Shown here: positions 38,535 to 47,711 of the stretch, piece by piece
Layout of the letters: every line of letters begins with the position of its first letter
Numbering within the stretch: the stretch's first letter is position 1
Assembly (NCBI RefSeq): GCF_022482905.1
Contig: NZ_JAKVOI010000001.1
Coordinates: forward strand, 496,001-560,000
Length of the DNA: 64,000 nucleotides
Origin: Clostridium sp.
GTDB lineage: Bacteria > Bacillota > Clostridia > Clostridiales > Clostridiaceae
Direction of reading: 5' to 3'
Notes under the pieces: generated by a model
What the model was told of the DNA's origin: nothing
Databases searched by the model: none
Seen by the model: the letters and a program-made list of their open reading frames with translations, nothing else
Position numbers and translations under genes: made by a program

Positions 38535-39158
38535 ATGAGTGAATTGGCGAGAAGGCTCAATCAGTGCAAAAAGCCTTCTGGAATGGAAGGGAAAACTGTT
38601 GCAGATGAAATGAACAAAAGTCATTTTGAGCTGACCGGCTGGGGACTTGACAAAGTTGACATAAAGGAAAATTTTATAATGCTGGATGTTGGATGCGGCG
38701 GTGGGAAAACCATAAACAGGCTGGCTGGTATGGTGGAATCAGGAAAGGTAATCGGGATGGACTATTCCAAAGATTGTGTGCAGTGGTCCAAGGAATTCAA
38801 CAGCGATTTTATAGATGAAGGCAAGGTAGAAGTATACAATTCCAGTGCAGAGGAGCTTCCTTTTGAAGATGACAAGTTTGATCTGGTAACGGCAGTTGAA
38901 ACAATATATTTCTGGCCGAACCTGTCCGGTTGTCTTAAAGAGATAAGAAGGGTGCTGAAACCATCGGGAAAACTTATTATAATAAATGAGATGTATATGG
39001 ACAATGATTCAAGAAAAGAATATGAGGAATATTTAGGTAAAATGAATATATATGCACCGGAACAGCTTCGTAAAATAATCGCAGAAAGTGGATATAAAAA
39101 TATCAAAATGGAAATAAAAGAAGATAGACACTGGATATGCTATATTGCAGAAAATTAG
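38535..39158 (+). CDS. Class I SAM-dependent methyltransferase
   Basis: A 207-residue methyltransferase. LDVGCGGGKTINRLA is motif I (SAM binding), and the sequence then runs through VIGMDYSKD, SSAEELPFEDDKFDLV and GCLKEIRRVLKPSGKLI (Methyltransf_11/25 type). The substrate is unknown. ATG at 38535 follows GGGAG. It is immediately downstream of recQ and ends in a strong terminator. Confidence 0.85.
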   Translation: MSELARRLNQCKKPSGMEGKTVADEMNKSHFELTGWGLDKVDIKENFIMLDVGCGGGKTINRLAGMVESGKVIGMDYSKDCVQWSKEFNSDFIDEGKVEVYNSSAEELPFEDDKFDLVTAVETIYFWPNLSGCLKEIRRVLKPSGKLIIINEMYMDNDSRKEYEEYLGKMNIYAPEQLRKIIAESGYKNIKMEIKEDRHWICYIAEN

Positions 39159-39159
39159 C

Positions 39160-39191
39160 AGCGGGAGATATGTTTTTACATATCTCCCGCT
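39160..39191. terminator. Bidirectional terminator
   Basis: A perfect 14-bp G+C-rich stem (39160-39173 with 39178-39191) with a TTTT loop ends both the recQ-methyltransferase operon and the convergent enoate reductase gene. Confidence 0.88.
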
Positions 39192-39197
39192 CTGTTG

Positions 39198-41201
39198 TCA
39201 GCAGTTGAGCCCTATTTCATTTCCACTCCATATGGCATCCATAATGTTGGCTACTTTATTTGCATCACCGATTAAATAGAGATCAACTATTTTGCTTCGA
39301 AGTTTGTTGTACAGAGCATTTTCAGGCTTGAATCCGGCTGCCAGTACTACAGTATCGGCACATATGTCCTTCTTGCCGAATTTATTGTCAATAACTGTGG
39401 CTCCGCTGTCGGTAACTTCAAGAAGGGAGGTATTTGTGACAATTTCAACATTGTGATTTTTAAGAAGATCCAGAAGCATGATTTTGTTCATATGAGGGAC
39501 TGGGTTGCCTGCACTCAGCAGGCTGTCTTTCTGCTCTATAATTGTAACTTTCCTGCCCTGTTCTGCCAGATAAAGGGCTGTTTCGCATCCAACAAGTCCG
39601 CCGCCCACCATGAGTATGTTTTCTCCGATATTGTTTTTACCGTTTAAAACCTCCACTGCGGTTGAAACTTTCTCTTTTTCTATACCGGTTACGTTCATTT
39701 TGATTTCTCTGGAGCCAGTAGCTATAATGACGATATCCGGCTTTCCCGTGTCTACGGTTTCCTCTGTTACTTTTGTATTGAGTACTATCTTGATGCCAAG
39801 CTCCTTCATTTCATTTCTGTACCATTCAAGAAGTCTTCTGTCATCAACCTTGAAATCAGGTATTGAACCGGGAACGACTACTCCGCCAAGTTTGTCTGAA
39901 AGTTCATAGAGAGTAACCTCATGTCCCCTGAGTGATGCAGTTCTGGCAGCTTCCATTCCGGCAACGCCGCCACCTATGATCATTACTTTCTTTTTTGCTG
40001 CAGCCGGTTTTATCTCGTAGTAACGTTCTCTTCCAGCAGCTGGATTTACTGCACAGCTTAAAGGTTTGCATTCAAAGCCCCTACCCATACATCCGGTATG
40101 GCATCCAATACAGGGACGAATTCTTTCAGCGTGATTTGAAATGACTTTCTTAGGCCAGTATGCATCTGCAAGAAGTGGTCTTCCGAGTCCTATCATATCG
40201 GCAGCACCGGTATCTATAGCCTCCTCCGCCTTTTCAGGTACACCGAGTTTCCCGGCAACAATAACAGGAACTTTTACTACCTTTTTAAGTTCTTTTGTGT
40301 ATGGAAGATAGAGCCCGTCTTTCTGGTAGAGAGGAGGGTGTGCCCAATACCATGCATCATATGTTCCAAGATCGGAGTTAAAAGCATCATATCCGGCATC
40401 CTCAAGTATTTTTGCAGCTTCAAGACCTTCTTTCAGATCACGGCCTTTTTCAACATAATTTTCTTCAGGAAGTCCACCCTGTCTCCAGTCCTTTATACAG
40501 CTTTTAACACTATAACGCAGTGTGACAGGAAAATCGCCCCCAACTTTGGATTTTATGCTCTGTACTATTTCTATAGGAAGCTGAAGTCTTCCCCTCAAAT
40601 CTCCGCCGTATTTGTCCGTCCTTCTGTTGAATATTGCAAGAGTAAACTGATCCAGCAGATATCCTTCATGAACGGCATGTATTTCAACACCGTCAAATCC
40701 GGCAGATCTGGCAACATGAGCGGCCTCTGCGAACTTTTCAACTATCCATTCAACTTCTGAAGTAGTCAGTGCCCTGCAGTTGACGGTTGGATCCCAGTAG
40801 TTTGGTATGCTTGATGCTGAAACAGGCTGTGATGTAAGCAGTGTGCCAGGTGCACCGCTTCTTCCGAATCCCATGGAAAGCTGCAGAAATATTTTTGAGC
40901 CGTAGGCATGAACTCTTTCCGTCATTTCTGCAGATGTGATTATAAATCTTCCGGGGTTTATTGAAATAATTGGGAGTACGCCAGTTACAACCTTGTCTAG
41001 TTCATTTTCTACCTTGGTTACGCTTGTTATAATAAGTCCTGTGCCGCCTTTTGCCCTTTCTACGTAGTAGTCTGTAGCTCTCTGGTTGAAGCAAGATTCA
41101 TTATCTACAAGTCCAAAAGCTCCCATAGGTGCCATCGATATTTTGTTTTTTATTTCGACTTTACCTATTTTAATAGGCTGGAATAAAGAACTGGTTTTCA
41201 T
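39198..41201 (-). CDS. 2-Enoate reductase-type NADH:flavin oxidoreductase
   Basis: A 667-residue multidomain flavoprotein: an old-yellow-enzyme TIM barrel (FMN) in residues 1-340, a 4Fe-4S motif with RPCIGCHTGC and a following Cys-rich SCAVNP stretch at about 348-375, and a C-terminal FAD/NAD Rossmann module (MIIGGGVAGMEAA near 385). The length and order match clostridial enoate reductases (Enr/FldZ), which reduce 2-enoates or cinnamate-type acids. A trimethylamine or 2,4-dienoyl-CoA reductase-like role is the alternative. A promoter and cre-like site lie upstream. Confidence 0.85.
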   Translation of the reverse strand: MKTSSLFQPIKIGKVEIKNKISMAPMGAFGLVDNESCFNQRATDYYVERAKGGTGLIITSVTKVENELDKVVTGVLPIISINPGRFIITSAEMTERVHAYGSKIFLQLSMGFGRSGAPGTLLTSQPVSASSIPNYWDPTVNCRALTTSEVEWIVEKFAEAAHVARSAGFDGVEIHAVHEGYLLDQFTLAIFNRRTDKYGGDLRGRLQLPIEIVQSIKSKVGGDFPVTLRYSVKSCIKDWRQGGLPEENYVEKGRDLKEGLEAAKILEDAGYDAFNSDLGTYDAWYWAHPPLYQKDGLYLPYTKELKKVVKVPVIVAGKLGVPEKAEEAIDTGAADMIGLGRPLLADAYWPKKVISNHAERIRPCIGCHTGCMGRGFECKPLSCAVNPAAGRERYYEIKPAAAKKKVMIIGGGVAGMEAARTASLRGHEVTLYELSDKLGGVVVPGSIPDFKVDDRRLLEWYRNEMKELGIKIVLNTKVTEETVDTGKPDIVIIATGSREIKMNVTGIEKEKVSTAVEVLNGKNNIGENILMVGGGLVGCETALYLAEQGRKVTIIEQKDSLLSAGNPVPHMNKIMLLDLLKNHNVEIVTNTSLLEVTDSGATVIDNKFGKKDICADTVVLAAGFKPENALYNKLRSKIVDLYLIGDANKVANIMDAIWSGNEIGLNC

Positions 41202-41242
41202 AAAAAACTACCTCCCGACTTTAAAATTTGTAATACAGCTAG

Positions 41243-41256
41243 TGTAAACGTTTTTA
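41243..41256 (-). promoter_or_regulatory. CcpA-type cre-like site before the enoate reductase
   Basis: TGTAAACGTTTTTA matches 13 of 14 positions of the cre consensus TGWAANCGNTNWCA. It sits just downstream of the predicted start site on the minus strand, a position where CcpA can block transcription. Confidence 0.55.
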
Positions 41257-41269
41257 TATGTCATATATA

Positions 41270-41298
41270 ATTATACACAAATTTTCAGAGATTATCAA
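41270..41298 (-). promoter_or_regulatory. Sigma-A promoter of the enoate reductase gene
   Basis: On the minus strand TTGATA (41293-41298) and TATAAT (41270-41275) are separated by exactly 17 bases. The start site should be near 41263. Confidence 0.75.
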
Positions 41299-41391
41299 TT
41301 ATATTATAAGTTGAATTAAATGAAAATATTCTTGATGAATTAGGAAAGTATGGATATACTAATTGTTGTATTAAAATATTACAGTACAATA

Positions 41392-41420
41392 TTGAATTTT
41401 TATAAATATAAATGTATAAT
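41392..41420 (+). promoter_or_regulatory. argF promoter with ARG-box-like sequence over the -35
   Basis: TTGAAT (41392-41397) and TATAAT (41415-41420) are separated by 17 bases. The -35 region reads TTGAATTTTTATAAAT, resembling the ArgR box (TGAAT-W4-ATTCA) with the second half imperfect. Arginine repression is inferred. Confidence 0.55.
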
Positions 41421-41471
41421 TATAAATAAAATAGATGTGAAAAGTTTGGTTTTCATACGGGAGGGAAATTA

Positions 41472-42479
41472 ATGGTAAACTTGAAAGGAAAAAGCTTCTT
41501 GACTTTAAAGGATTTTACGATTGAGGAGATAAACTTTTTTTTAAAATTGGCTGCTAAATTGAAAAAAGAAAAGTATGAGGGAAATCAGAAAAAGAGACTG
41601 AAGGATAAAAATATTGCGCTCATATTTGAAAAGGAATCTCTGAGAACAAGGTGTTCTTTTGAAGTCGGTGCACATGACATGGGTGCAAAGGTAACGTATA
41701 TAAATTCTTCACAGAGCCACATTGGGAGCGGAGAGGCATTAAAGGACACTGCAAGAGTTCTCGGAAGAATGTTTGATGGGATAGAATACCGGGGATTTTC
41801 ACAGAGAAATGTAGAGATACTGTCAGAGTATTCAAAAATTCCTGTATGGAATGGGCTTACTGATGAAGATCATCCAACTCAGGTTCTGGCGGATTTTTTA
41901 ACAGCTCAGGAGTCTACCGGCAAACCCCTTGATAAAGTTAATTTTGTGTATATAGGTGACGGAAGAAACAATGTTGCAAATGCACTCATGATAGGAGCTT
42001 CCAAGGTTGGAATGAAATTCAGGACAATTACTCCCAGGGCTCTGTTTCCGGATGAGACTTTAGTGAATGATTGTAAAAGGGAAGCAGAAAAGTCTGGAGG
42101 TAGTATAACTATAAGTGATAAAATAGATGTAAATGTCAAAGGTGCAGATGTAATATATACGGATGTATGGCTTTCAATGGGTGAAAGTGAGGACTTGTGG
42201 AAGGACAGAATAGATATGCTTGTCCCGTATCAAGTAAATAAAGAACTGCTTGATATGACAGGCAATAGTGAAGTTAAATTCATGCATTGTCTACCTTCTT
42301 TTCATAATCTTGATACAAGTATTGGAAAGATGATATATGATAAATTCGGACTTTCTTCTCTTGAAGTCACAGATGAAGTCTTCGAGGATGAAAATTCAGT
42401 AGTATTTGATGAGGCAGAAAACAGACTTCACACTATAAAGGCAGTTATGGTTGCAACCTTGGGAGACGACAATATTTAG
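41472..42479 (+). CDS. argF: Ornithine carbamoyltransferase
   Basis: A 335-residue transferase that makes citrulline from ornithine and carbamoyl phosphate. The carbamoyl-phosphate site is SLRTRCSFE, with the HPTQ motif following. The ornithine-specific motifs DVWLSMGE and FMHCLP are present, separating it from aspartate carbamoyltransferase. GGGAGG ribosome-binding site. It heads an operon with carA and carB, which tells that this CPSase copy feeds arginine. Confidence 0.96.
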   Translation: MVNLKGKSFLTLKDFTIEEINFFLKLAAKLKKEKYEGNQKKRLKDKNIALIFEKESLRTRCSFEVGAHDMGAKVTYINSSQSHIGSGEALKDTARVLGRMFDGIEYRGFSQRNVEILSEYSKIPVWNGLTDEDHPTQVLADFLTAQESTGKPLDKVNFVYIGDGRNNVANALMIGASKVGMKFRTITPRALFPDETLVNDCKREAEKSGGSITISDKIDVNVKGADVIYTDVWLSMGESEDLWKDRIDMLVPYQVNKELLDMTGNSEVKFMHCLPSFHNLDTSIGKMIYDKFGLSSLEVTDEVFEDENSVVFDEAENRLHTIKAVMVATLGDDNI

Positions 42480-42493
42480 AAAGAAGGTATATT

Positions 42494-43564
42494 ATGAACT
42501 CCATTTTGTATTTGGAAGATGGTACCGTATTTATGGGAAAAGCCATAGGCAAAAAAGGTATAACTGTAGGAGAACTTGTTTTTAATACTTCAATGACAGG
42601 ATATCAGGAAATACTTACGGACCCATCCTATTCAGGACAGATAATAAATATGTGCTATCCATATATAGGAAATTATGGCATTGATTATAAAGTAGGCCAA
42701 TCTGATAAAATACAGGCAAAGGGTATAGTCGTAAAAAACAGATATAATGACACTTCCCACTATTTGAGCGAAGATAGTTTTGAAAATTTCCTTTTAAAAA
42801 ATGACATAGTTGGAATAAGCGGTGTGGATACGAGAAGCGTGACCAAAAAAATAAGATCAAGAGGTACAATGAAATCCGTAATATGCAGTGAAAATGAATC
42901 GATCTATGAAATAAGAAAACTGCTCAATTCCTATAGCTACAGGAATTTGGTAGAACAGGTAAGTATAAAGGATATAGAGCATATAGATGGAAGTGGCCCC
43001 AAAGTGGCAGTCCTGGATTTTGGCGCAAAGAAAAATATAATCAGGAATCTGAAGAAAAGAAAATGTGACATAACTATTTTCCCTTATAATTCTGACTATA
43101 ACAGTATAATGAGCATAAATCCAGATGGAATACTGCTTCCAAATGGACCTGGAGATCCAAAGGATATGCTGGATATCCTGCCAACAATAAAAGATATAAT
43201 AAACAGCGGTATACCGGTATTTGGAATATGCTTTGGACATCAAATCCTGTGTCTTGCCCTGGGAGGAGATACTTATAAGATGAAATTTGGTCATAGGGGC
43301 GGGAACCATGGAGTATATGATGTGGACATGGATAAGGCCTTTATAACTTCTCAAAATCACGGATATGCAGTTAGGGAAAGCAGCTTGAACAAGGAGGACA
43401 TTGTAGTAACTCATATCAATTTGAATGATAATACTGTGGAGGGAATAAGACATAAAAAGTTACCTGTATTTTCAGTTCAATTTCATCCTGAAGGATGTCC
43501 AGGACCAACGGATACAGCATATTTATTTGATAAATTTTTGAAATATATGACTTTAGTAAAATGA
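42494..43564 (+). CDS. carA: Carbamoyl-phosphate synthase small subunit, arginine-type copy
   Basis: A 356-residue glutaminase subunit. GICFGHQILCLALGG carries the nucleophilic Cys and FHPEGCPGP the HPE element. It is clearly diverged from the copy at 11834-12913, so the duplication is not recent. It lies 14 bases after argF and is followed by carB, so one transcript makes carbamoyl phosphate and uses it for citrulline. Confidence 0.96.
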   Translation: MNSILYLEDGTVFMGKAIGKKGITVGELVFNTSMTGYQEILTDPSYSGQIINMCYPYIGNYGIDYKVGQSDKIQAKGIVVKNRYNDTSHYLSEDSFENFLLKNDIVGISGVDTRSVTKKIRSRGTMKSVICSENESIYEIRKLLNSYSYRNLVEQVSIKDIEHIDGSGPKVAVLDFGAKKNIIRNLKKRKCDITIFPYNSDYNSIMSINPDGILLPNGPGDPKDMLDILPTIKDIINSGIPVFGICFGHQILCLALGGDTYKMKFGHRGGNHGVYDVDMDKAFITSQNHGYAVRESSLNKEDIVVTHINLNDNTVEGIRHKKLPVFSVQFHPEGCPGPTDTAYLFDKFLKYMTLVK

Positions 43565-43582
43565 ATGAGGAGAAGTGATAAA

Positions 43583-46500
43583 ATGCCATTGCGAAAGAGC
43601 TTGAAAAAGGTTTTGATTATAGGTTCGGGACCTATAATAATAGGTCAAGCTGCTGAATTTGATTATTCGGGGACACAGGCTTGTGAGGCCATTAAAAGTG
43701 AAGGTATAGAAACCGTACTTATAAACAGCAATCCGGCTACCATAATGACAGACAAGAATATTGCACATAGAACTTATATAGAGCCGCTTACGGCCGAAGC
43801 TGTGGAGGAGGTAATCAGAAAAGAAAGACCTGATGGGATTCTTGCCGGATTTGGAGGGCAGACGGCCTTGAATCTTGCTATGGAACTTCATAGAGCTGGA
43901 ATACTCAAAAAATATAATGTAGAATTGCTGGGAATAAAAATTCAATCCATAAAAAATGCAGAGGACAGGGAAAGCTTTAAGAATCTTATGGAATCCATAG
44001 ATGAACCTATAGCACTTGGAACAATTGCCATAAATATGGAGCAGTGTATTGAGTTCTTGGATAAGGTAGATTTTCCAATAATAATAAGACCTGCTTATAC
44101 ATTGGGTGGTACAGGCGGTGGTATTGCGGAAAATTATGAGGAATACATTGAAATATGTGAAAATGGACTTGAGGAAAGCCCCATAAATCAAATTTTACTT
44201 GAACAGAGTCTGCTTGGCTGGAAAGAACTTGAATATGAAATCATGAGAGATAAAAAGGACAACTGTATGGTAGTGTGCAATATGGAAAATATAGATCCTG
44301 TGGGCATACATACAGGAGACAGTATAGTAGTTGCACCTTCACAGACTTTGACGGATAAAGAGTACCAGATGCTTAGAAGATCAGCTGTAAAAATAATAAG
44401 AACCTTGAAGATAGAGGGCGGCTGCAATATACAATTTGCACTGGATCCGGAAAGCAATGCTTATAAGGTAATAGAAGTAAACCCAAGGGTGAGCAGATCA
44501 AGTGCACTTGCATCCAAGGCTGCAGGATATCCTATAGCTAAAATTGCTGCAAAAATTGCAATTGGTTATAGTCTTGATGAACTTAAAAACTATGTAACTG
44601 GGAATTCCAGTGCATTGTTTGAACCTGCACTGGATTATTGTGTAGTTAAAATACCCAAGTGGCCTTTTGACAAGTTTAAAAGTGGAGATAGAAAACTGAA
44701 GACACAGATGAAAGCTACCGGAGAAGTTATGTCCATAGACAGGAATTTTGAAAGTGCACTTTTAAAAGCAGTAATAAGCCTCGAGGGGAAAATAATAGGA
44801 TTGAGGCTTGACAAGTTGACTGATCTTGATGAAGATGAAATAGTGAAGAAGATAAAAATGCAGGATGATGAAAGGATTTTTGCATTGGCAGAAGCTCTGA
44901 GAAAGGGTGTAGACATTGAAAGACTTCATGATATAACAAAAATTGACAGATGGTTTGTATCAGGGATAAAGAATATAGTGGATATGGAAGAGGAACTGAT
45001 AAAAAATGTTCCGAATGCGGATACGATACAGAAGGCTGAAGTAATGGGTTTTACTGATGAATATATATGTAAACTGATTGGCATGAGGCTGGATGATTTG
45101 AAAAAGCTGAGAGAAGTAAACGGCATAAAGTCAGTGTACAAGATGGTGGATACCTGCAGTGGAGAGTTTGAGGCCAAGACCTCCTATTATTATTCCTGCT
45201 ATGATCTTGAAAGTGACAATGTTGTTTCAAACAATAAAAAAATATTGGTAATAGGTTCAGGTCCTATAAGAATTGGACAGGGAATAGAATTTGACTACTG
45301 CTGTGTAAATGGAGTATGGGCAATAAAGGAGGCAGGACTTGAAGCTATTATTATAAATAATAATCCGGAAACGGTAAGTACGGATTTTGATACTTCTGAT
45401 AAATTATATTTTGATCCGCTCTATATAGATGATGTAATGAATGTAATAAATGAGGAAGAGGTAGATGGAGTCGTAGTACAGTTTGGTGGTCAGACTGCAT
45501 TGAATCTGGCGAAGAAGCTGAATGACAGGGGAGTAAACCTGCTCGGTACGTCTTTTGAGTCCATAGATTTGGCAGAGGATAGAGAAAAGTTTAGGATTCT
45601 TCTTAAAAAACTGGGTATAAATTCTCCCGTAGGAGGGTCAGTCACCAGTTTGGAAGAAGCTGATCTATTGATAAGAAAAATAGGATATCCTGTTATTGTA
45701 AGGCCATCTTATGTAATAGGCGGCAGGGCAATGAAAGTTGTATATAATGATGAAGAACTTTCAAGATATCTAAAAGAAGCGGTAAATCTGTCAAAAGAAT
45801 ATCCTGTACTTGTGGATAAATATATAGTTGGAAGGGAAATTGAAGTAGATGCCATATCTGACGGGAAGGATCTCATAATTCCAGGCATAATGGAACATAT
45901 AGAGAAGACAGGTGTTCATTCAGGAGATAGTATAGCTGTCTATCCTGCCTTGGATCTGCAGGAAGAAGTACTTGAAAAGATAGAAGAGTATACTGTTAAA
46001 ATATCAAAAGAGCTAAATGTCAGGGGACTTTTAAATGTTCAGTATGCTTTTGACGGGAAAAAGGTATATGTAATAGAGGTAAATCCAAGGGCCTCAAGAA
46101 CAGTGCCTATTTTAAGCAAGGTAACTGATATACCGATGGTTAAAATAGCCGTGAATATAATGCTTGGAAAGAAAATAAAGGATTTTGGATACAGACAGGA
46201 TGCCTACAGGAACAGCAAGATGTTTGCAGTAAAAATGCCCGTGTTTTCAAACAAGAAACTTCCCGATGTTGATGCAGTGCTTGGGCCGGAAATGAAATCC
46301 ACAGGTGAAGTGCTCGGAGTTGATTTTGACAGGAATATTGCAGTATATAAGGCATTCAGGGCATCAGGAGTAAATATATGTGTAAAAGGCAATATTTATA
46401 TAGCGGTAAATGACAGGGACAAAGAAGAGGCAGTTCCTATAGTTGAAAAGTATAAATCACTTGGATTCAATATTTTTGCTTCTCCGGGAACAAGTAAATT

Positions 46501-46771
46501 TTTAATTGACAGCGGTATAGTGTGCAAAGAGTTGAGAATACAGGAGGCTGTAAATGAAGTAAAGGAAAAAAAGCTTGATATAGTCATAAATACTCCTAAC
46601 GTGGGATATAAAAGTGGAACACCGGGCTTTGAACTTAGACATACTGCACTTGCACATGACAGGGTTTTGTTTACATGTTTGGATACGGCAGAGGCATATG
46701 TTTCATGTATTGAAATAGAAAAAGGCAGTGGAAAAGTGGAATATAGGTCCATGGAGGAGTATTTAAGATAA
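43583..46771 (+). CDS. carB: Carbamoyl-phosphate synthase large subunit, arginine-type copy
   Basis: A 1062-residue paralogue of the 12900-16106 protein, with both ATP-grasp halves, repeated LVIGSGP motifs and the C-terminal allosteric domain. ATG at 43583 (MPLRKS) follows GGAG 10 bases upstream. It is the last gene of argF-carA-carB. The allosteric domain has diverged from the pyrimidine copy, as expected if it responds to ornithine rather than UMP (inference). Confidence 0.96.
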   Translation: MPLRKSLKKVLIIGSGPIIIGQAAEFDYSGTQACEAIKSEGIETVLINSNPATIMTDKNIAHRTYIEPLTAEAVEEVIRKERPDGILAGFGGQTALNLAMELHRAGILKKYNVELLGIKIQSIKNAEDRESFKNLMESIDEPIALGTIAINMEQCIEFLDKVDFPIIIRPAYTLGGTGGGIAENYEEYIEICENGLEESPINQILLEQSLLGWKELEYEIMRDKKDNCMVVCNMENIDPVGIHTGDSIVVAPSQTLTDKEYQMLRRSAVKIIRTLKIEGGCNIQFALDPESNAYKVIEVNPRVSRSSALASKAAGYPIAKIAAKIAIGYSLDELKNYVTGNSSALFEPALDYCVVKIPKWPFDKFKSGDRKLKTQMKATGEVMSIDRNFESALLKAVISLEGKIIGLRLDKLTDLDEDEIVKKIKMQDDERIFALAEALRKGVDIERLHDITKIDRWFVSGIKNIVDMEEELIKNVPNADTIQKAEVMGFTDEYICKLIGMRLDDLKKLREVNGIKSVYKMVDTCSGEFEAKTSYYYSCYDLESDNVVSNNKKILVIGSGPIRIGQGIEFDYCCVNGVWAIKEAGLEAIIINNNPETVSTDFDTSDKLYFDPLYIDDVMNVINEEEVDGVVVQFGGQTALNLAKKLNDRGVNLLGTSFESIDLAEDREKFRILLKKLGINSPVGGSVTSLEEADLLIRKIGYPVIVRPSYVIGGRAMKVVYNDEELSRYLKEAVNLSKEYPVLVDKYIVGREIEVDAISDGKDLIIPGIMEHIEKTGVHSGDSIAVYPALDLQEEVLEKIEEYTVKISKELNVRGLLNVQYAFDGKKVYVIEVNPRASRTVPILSKVTDIPMVKIAVNIMLGKKIKDFGYRQDAYRNSKMFAVKMPVFSNKKLPDVDAVLGPEMKSTGEVLGVDFDRNIAVYKAFRASGVNICVKGNIYIAVNDRDKEEAVPIVEKYKSLGFNIFASPGTSKFLIDSGIVCKELRIQEAVNEVKEKKLDIVINTPNVGYKSGTPGFELRHTALAHDRVLFTCLDTAEAYVSCIEIEKGSGKVEYRSMEEYLR

Positions 46772-46802
46772 AGCATTAAATATTAGACTGATTCGCTGCT
46801 TC

Positions 46803-46831
46803 TTGACAAAATACAACTAAGAAAGTATAAT
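46803..46831 (+). promoter_or_regulatory. Sigma-A promoter of the sulfate assimilation operon
   Basis: TTGACA (46803-46808), 17 bases, TATAAT (46826-46831): both boxes are consensus. Transcription should start near 46838, just before the riboswitch. Confidence 0.88.
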
Positions 46832-46870
46832 AAAGTCCAATAACAGAGTGAGATTGAGGAAAACCGAATA

Positions 46871-46984
46871 TGTTCTTATCAAGAGAGGTGGAGGGACTGG
46901 CCCAATGAAACCCGACAACCGGCGTTCTCATGTGAATGCATCGGTGTTAATTCCTACGGAATAATTTTCTGAGAGATAAGAAAA
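46871..46984 (+). ncRNA. SAM-I (S-box) riboswitch
   Basis: The aptamer shows the family landmarks: TTCTTATC paired with GATAAGAA (P1), then AGAGAGGTGGAGGGACTGGCCC, GAAACCC-GACAACCGG and the GGTGTTAATTCC segment of the pseudoknot and P3/P4 region. SAM binding stabilises P1 and favours the downstream terminator, lowering expression of sulfate assimilation genes when SAM is plentiful. Confidence 0.95.
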
Positions 46985-47000
46985 GTGGCAGGATGTTAAT

Positions 47001-47040
47001 ATGACCATTTTTCTTACAAAAGAAAAATGGTCATGATTTT
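47001..47040 (+). terminator. Riboswitch-controlled terminator
   Basis: A 15-bp stem (47001-47015 with 47020-47034), ACAA loop and following T run lie directly after the S-box aptamer, 68 bases before the first gene. Confidence 0.9.
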
Positions 47041-47107
47041 TATGCTTAAAATTAGTATTATGTAATTCTATCTTGCTAAAGTACAATAAATTGGTGGAGG
47101 GATTTTA

Positions 47108-47701
47108 TTGGATAAAAAGTCAACTAATGTAGTCTGGCATAAAACTTTTGTAAATAGAGAGCTTAGAGAGAAACTTCTAAATCAAAAGGGAGTGCTGATA
47201 TGGTTTACAGGATTTTCAGGTTCGGGAAAATCAACTATAGCTTCTCAATTGGAGGCTGAATTATATAATATGGGTAAGCTTACCTATATGCTGGATGGGG
47301 ATAATATAAGGTATGGATTGAACTCCAATCTTGGATTCACCAAGGAAGACAGATCCGAAAACATAAGAAGAATATCCGAGGTATGCAAGTTGTTTGTAGA
47401 TGCTGGAATCATAACAATTGCAACATTTGTATCACCGTTTAAATGTGACAGGGACAGGGTTAGAAATACACTTGGCAAGGATTTTATAGAAGTGTATGTA
47501 GATTGTCCGATTGAAGTTTGCGAGGGAAGGGATCCAAAAGGAATATATAAAAAAGCCAGAAATGGAGAAATAAAAAATTTTACAGGTATAGATTCACCTT
47601 ATGAAGTGCCGGAAAATCCTGAAATTATTTTATCTACCGGTGAGATAAGCGTAGATCAATGTGTCGACAAAATATTAGGTTATTTGTTTGATAAAAGATA
47701 G
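47108..47701 (+). CDS. cysC: Adenylylsulfate (APS) kinase
   Basis: A 197-residue kinase that phosphorylates APS to PAPS. Walker A is GFSGSGKST (35-43) with a normal Ser/Thr, and the LDGDNIRYGLN substrate loop and the GRDPKGIYKKAR segment are intact. TTG start after GGAGG. It heads the S-box operon. A second, degenerate APS-kinase domain is fused to CysN at the operon's end. Confidence 0.95.
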   Translation: MDKKSTNVVWHKTFVNRELREKLLNQKGVLIWFTGFSGSGKSTIASQLEAELYNMGKLTYMLDGDNIRYGLNSNLGFTKEDRSENIRRISEVCKLFVDAGIITIATFVSPFKCDRDRVRNTLGKDFIEVYVDCPIEVCEGRDPKGIYKKARNGEIKNFTGIDSPYEVPENPEIILSTGEISVDQCVDKILGYLFDKR

Positions 47702-47711
47702 GAGTGGTTGG

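Larger units (their letters stand above)
46772..47107 (+). other. 336-base leader region of the sulfate operon
   Basis: This interval holds the promoter, SAM-I riboswitch and terminator described separately. No protein gene is present. Confidence 0.8.
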
